64,000 nucleotides of DNA from Plasmodium malariae (taxonomy: Eukaryota; Apicomplexa; Aconoidasida; Haemosporida; Plasmodiidae), in the NCBI RefSeq assembly GCF_900090045.1, contig NC_041788.1, positions 2,537,501 to 2,601,500 of the forward strand, read 5' to 3'. Numbering within the stretch: position 1 is the stretch's first letter; the number at the start of each line of letters is the position of its first letter. Position numbers and translations under genes: made by a program. Shown here piece by piece: positions 59,501 to 64,000 of this stretch. The notes under the pieces are model-generated. The model searched no databases. It was given only the letters and a program-made list of their open reading frames with translations, and was not told where the DNA came from.

Positions 59501-62500
59501 GATTCTATATGCTGTACTAAATTGTCTAAATTATATAAATTTTCTTGTACATTTGTCATGTTGCATCTATAACGATGTTTTAGTTTTTCTCTTTGGCGTT
59601 TAAAGACTTTTTCATTTTGATCAAAATTCCTGTTTTCTGTTATAATATCGTTTTCTATATGTTCTAAGTTTTTAATTTCATTCTGCACATTATTATTGTA
59701 CATATCTGAGTCACTATAATTTCTCTCGAACAGTGCAAAGTTGTCAAATGCTTTATTCATACTTAAGACGTTTTTAGGATTATCCATATTATTTCCAAGA
59801 AAGGAGCTTTCTTTTTGTTTATCCTGTTCAAAATGAACATGAACAAGGTTGGAGTTATTCCTATCTTCTTTTTCTTTAAGGTTTATGTTATATTCGTTGA
59901 TATTGCTCTTACTTTCAGAATTAGCTTCGGCTGTTCCGTTTTCGAAGTGTTTGCAGTGTTCATCATTCTCAGCATTTTTCCTATAATAAGCCTTCATGCA
60001 GCTATTGTTGCTTATTATCTTTATCTTATAATTCGTAAATGTCTCGTGTACACAATTTTGATCATCATTTGGCTGGCCATGTACAATGCTCATATCATAG
60101 CATGAATTTGTGCATATATTTTCACTTCTAATTTTTTCGTTTTCTGTTAATGCTTTATATTTCATCACATTAATATCATTCTTATTACTATATTGTAGAA
60201 CGAATTTTTCATTGTCTAATGCTATGGACTCTATGTTTTTTTTATTTTCAGCTAATAAATGGTGTCTATTATCCTTTTTGATATAGCACTTTTCTGTTGC
60301 ACTCTCAGTACATTTTGCTGTGCCATTCGTAAAATGAGAATTTCCTTTTTGTTCTTCATTTAAATAATAACATTTTTCATAGTTTTCAGTTATATTCGAT
60401 TCACGATTTTCTCTTACATCATTTTCTTCATTAGAATTTGGCGATTCGTTTGAAAACTTTACTTTTTTTCCCCCGTTTCTCTTATTTTTTGCATTCTCTA
60501 CAATTTGATTTTTTACCTCTGCTTTAAACATTACTTCCTTACTTTTCACATTTTCTTTTTTTTGAAGATCGTTGTAATAATCATTATCATTTTTTAAATC
60601 ATAAAAAAATGTAACTCCCTTTTTTTGGTTTTTTTTTTTATATTCTTTATCTGTGTCTTCATCCCCATACATTTCAACTTCATCTACAAACATTAACTTT
60701 TTTTTTGTATTTTTTCTTTCTTTAATGTTTCTAGAATTTCTTTTATATTTTAGAAATTCGGAGGAATATATTTCGCTCGTAAGATTATTATCATCATCAT
60801 TCGTTGTATGCGATTCTTTAGAAAAAGCAACCTTCTTTTTCCCCTTACATTTATCCTTGTTATTTGAAACATTTGCATTCGTGTGTGCATCATTTGTGTG
60901 AGTGTCTTTTGTGTCAATGTAATACTTGTGCGCGTCGTTTGTATCAGTAACATTCTGCGTAGTATCATATGAACTTAGTACGTTCTTCATTTCAATATTA
61001 GTTTGTTCATAATATTCATTTACTTCATTTGCAAACATTACTCCCTTCTTTTTCTTCCCTTTTTTTTCATGACAAGTATTTGCAATATCGGTTCCTCTTA
61101 TATTTTCGTCATTTACATTAATATCTCTTTTTTTTGAAGGTGAAATGGTATCCTCGAGATTTAATGATTTTAAATTTTGCGATATTTTATTTGAAAGGTT
61201 ATCGAACTCGTTGACTTCTTTAGGGTAGCTTTTAGGACTATGCTCCCCATCTATAAAATTGACACATCTACTTCTATTAGATGCAGAATTTAATGATTCA
61301 TTTAATGATAGTGGTTTATTGTATTCTATACTTCCCTTTATTTCATCCGCTTGGTTGTCCTCTTCCACTACATCTTCCTTTTTCTCGCTATGGACATCCT
61401 CCTCTTGATAATATTCATCGTTATCATCGAAATTGTCTATTATATTGCCCAGTGCCCTTCGAATATCGGAGCTCGAGGAAAATACCGTTTTTTTTCTGTT
61501 AACAATTGTGTATTTTCTTAGCGGGTTTTTGTAAAAAGATTCGTTACTTTCACAGGCTGAAATATATGCAAACGCAGGTGATAAGAAATTACAAAAAAGA
61601 CCACAAATTAGACTTATATAATTAAATACATTTGAAAAAAGAATTCCATTCGAAAATATCCAAGCAAACAAAAAGGGTGCTACACATCCAAAAAAAAAAG
61701 CTGCATTATCAGAACATATATCTAAATTCATTAAATCATAACGCATAGATATAGAACCCGTAATAACTTTGGGTGCTACAGCAACCAGGTTAAAAATATG
61801 CAAAATAGATGTATTAATATTTTGAAAAGAATTATTCAAACAAAATATTAGACCAAATATAAAATAAAAAATACTACTAAAAATGACAGCAAACCATATA
61901 GCTTTCGAAACATTAACGTCATCCGTAATTTCATTTCCCCAAGAAGGTATATTACCCACAAACCCATAGGAATCAATAAAATTAGCAAAGGTTTTCCCCA
62001 TACAGTACGATTTTATTCCCTCTATTTTGCTAATCATATAGTATAAATTTTTAAAAAACATTTTATTTTGTTTTCCATTTTTCCTATTGTTATTTGTATC
62101 ATTTCTTTTGCTGTCCTTTTCGTCCTTTTTTTCTATTCGCGCGAATTTTTGCTCTCTTTGATGTTGTTTATCGTCGTGCTCACGGTCATTATGACTGTCA
62201 ACACCACCTCCATCATCATCGTCAACATTATCATCCAAACTGTTCTTAAAAAACGGGCTACTTTTTTTTTTTGTTCTTTGCTTTTTAAAATTATCTTCCT
62301 TCTTTTTATGCAGTTGTGTCATGGTTTTAAAGTTTTCAATGTTATTGTTTCTGCTGTTCCTCTCATGATAGATTTTGTATATAGAATAAAAATACTGATT
62401 ACTGTTAGTATTTTTTATTTTTAAATCCTTAGAACAACTAGAAAAAGTGATATAAAAAATACTGTTTCGAAATACATATACCTTTTTTTGATATAAAGGA

Positions 62501-64000
62501 TTTAAAGAAAAAAGAGAACAACAAAATATTCCTTTTTTGTAATATAATAGGTTATTTCTTTCTCTTCTTTTAATATATTTATTTAAAACATTATTGTTCT
62601 TTATAATGTGTTTATTTTTTGTGCAATGTTTTGAAAAAGGTATTTTTTCATATATTGGTGACATTGAAATTGAACATTCAGGAAAAAATGTGTCTTTACA
62701 TGGTTTTATCTCCTCTTTAAAATTATTTACTTCATTATATCTGTAATAATTTTTTATTAAATCTTTTTCAAAATAAGCTCTATTCAATATTAAATTATTG
62801 TTTATATCCACGTTATTATCTGGAGCAGCGTTATCAATGTAATTTTCCGAAAGCAAATATATTGTTGACGAAATAGATAAATAAAGAAAAGAACTCATAA
62901 ATATCATGAAAACAACATATTGATAATTTATTGTTTCTTCTAGACCTTTAGAAGATAGATGTATACATATAATTGCATTAATAATATAACCTATAGTAAA
63001 ACCACCTATTATTATTGTTTCATAATGTCCTGTACTTGTATAGTAAAAGCCATTGAACATAGCATCCAAGAGACTTAAAGAGCATTTTGTTATTTTTAAT
63101 TGAGGATACACTTGAAATAATATAGTAAAACCAAATAATTTAATAATGAATATATCAATTATTTTTGATATAACAAGAATCCCACATATATTATTACATA
63201 TATTTCCTAAATGATATAAAAAGGAAACAAATTTATATTTTTCGTTGGACATAAAATATTTTATAACTGCACTATATTCAATTCTTTGCTCAAAATTTTT
63301 GTTTTTTGGTATCATTGTCATAGCTCTTAAAATCATTAAACTGCAAAAAACAGCAACTGAGCATACAAACGTATTTCCAAAAATTACTGGAATCCATCCT
63401 ACTTCATCTATTAAACTTGGGATGTCAAATAAACCTACAAATGTGGAAAAAAAAAAAAAAAAAAAAATTACCATTAAATTGTTTTATTATTATTATTGTT
63501 ATATTTTATATGGTATATTAGTTTAAATCAGAAAATTTTAAGAATCAAAAGAAAGTTGAGGGGCTCACGCACTAAATGCAATAAAGGAGAGACATGCGTT
63601 TAATCTGTTCGTTCTGTTTATTTTTTACTTTGTTTTTTAATTTTTCTTTATTTTTACTTCATTTTATTTAGTTTTATTGTATTATATATATATTTTTTTT
63701 TTCATTATATTTCTTTTCATTTTTTAATATTTTATTACATATTATTTTTTTATAAAGCTCAGGCTAGCTACCAAAAAATTGCCCAAATTCTCATTCTCAT
63801 ATTTTTTTAGTGCTACATAAATATGTATATTACCTGATCCGATGATCTGATTAAACAAGTATATAAAAGAAGCTAAAGGTCCAATCGTTTTTGTGTATTT
63901 CCATGTTATGGTTCTAAACCTTTTTCGGCTCCTTACAAATTTTTTTTTGGAATTTAGTTTATTATCGTTAAAAAGTGATATATTATGTAACCATTTTAAA
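56587..64000 (-). CDS. Amino-acid transporter (AAAP-type) with giant cytoplasmic insertion, 5' end off window
   Basis: Three exons visible on the minus strand: 64000-63834 (partial), 63434-57154 and 56787-56587 (stop TAA at 56587). The first encodes a basic stretch then TM1 with IYLFNQIIGSG, joined in frame to LFDIPSLIDEVGW; this N-Q-x-I-G-x-G pattern is typical of AAAP/Avt amino-acid transporters. Further membrane segments follow (PVIFGNTFVCSVAVFCSLMI; YHLGNICNNICGILVISKII; GGFTIGYIINAIICIHL; YVVFMIFMSSFLYLSIS). A hydrophilic loop of about 230 residues comes next, then AIWFAVIFSSIFYFIFGLIF, HIFNLVAVAPKVI and CGLFCNFLSPAFAYISACES. After that about 1470 polar Asn/Lys/Glu-rich residues intervene before the last exon supplies one more membrane helix (LLGCLTAFSFLGMITDLLF). 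At least 2200 aa in all. The substrate is not predictable. Confidence 0.9.
60440..61060 (-). repeat. Cluster of degenerate KKxVxFxxE motifs in transporter insertion
   Basis: Six related motifs within about 205 residues, N to C: KKKKGVMFANEVNEYYE, GKKKVAFSKESHTTND, TKKKLMFVDEVEMYGDE, NQKKGVTFFYDLKND, VKSKEVMFKAEVKNQ and GGKKVKFSNESPNS. Spacing falls from about 71 to about 22 residues. Further matches lie outside the cluster (NKKVYF near 59300, KRNVNF near 57200, SRCVNF near 61255). Confidence 0.7.

Overview
The window is nuclear DNA from a malaria parasite (Plasmodium). Base composition is strongly A+T-rich, poly-A/T and (TA)n tracts are everywhere, introns are short and AT-rich with GT-AG ends, and Asn/Lys-rich low-complexity insertions interrupt conserved domains. 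The gene set (HslV protease, an unusually long Sec13, WTAP, RIO1, Rab2, a very large AAAP amino-acid transporter) fits Plasmodium. From memory, and unchecked, this order resembles the centromere-containing part of P. falciparum chromosome 12. The many tandem minisatellites in introns and intergenic DNA suggest a non-falciparum species, perhaps ovale- or malariae-like; that is a guess.

Layout. 1-3.4 kb is a repeat-rich intergenic region. 3.4-7.2 kb (+) is an SPX-VTC-DUF202 protein. 8.1-9.3 kb (-) is an unknown two-exon gene. 11.8-13.8 kb (-) is the five-exon mitochondrial-type protease HslV. 14.7-16.1 kb (-) is a WD-repeat protein. On the plus strand follow an RsmB/NSUN-type RNA methyltransferase (17.7-19.0), Sec13 (21.2-23.7), WTAP (25.5-27.6), RIO1 kinase (29.7-32.7), an eight-exon gene with a C2H2-like motif (34.1-38.2) and seven-exon Rab2 (39.5-41.1). 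A 385-aa unknown protein (-) lies at 41.8-43.0 kb. About 9 kb without a recognisable gene follows, centred on about 2.4 kb of almost pure A+T at 47.7-50.1 kb, which is very probably the centromere. Beyond it lie a CEP104-like protein (52.2-55.0, -) and the 3' part of the amino-acid transporter (56.6 kb to the window edge, -).

These are independently transcribed housekeeping genes, not an operon. They cover polyphosphate/vacuole (VTC), mitochondrial proteolysis (HslV), RNA modification and ribosome assembly (NSUN, RIO1, WTAP, perhaps the WD protein), secretory traffic (Sec13, Rab2), microtubule-tip/cilium biology (CEP104) and nutrient transport. Exon models were built by hand from GT/AG sites, reading-frame continuity and family similarity; none was checked against transcripts.

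The observations I rate highest are: a 30-bp minisatellite in the VTC intron that carries six in-frame copies of a splice-acceptor-like sequence; a set of RVxF-like (PP1-docking-like) motifs in the giant hydrophilic insertion of the transporter; a CEP104 homologue with its domain order intact; the eight-exon zinc-finger-like gene; and the sharp change in simple-repeat content around the centromere. I saw no rRNA, tRNA, CRISPR or mobile element.
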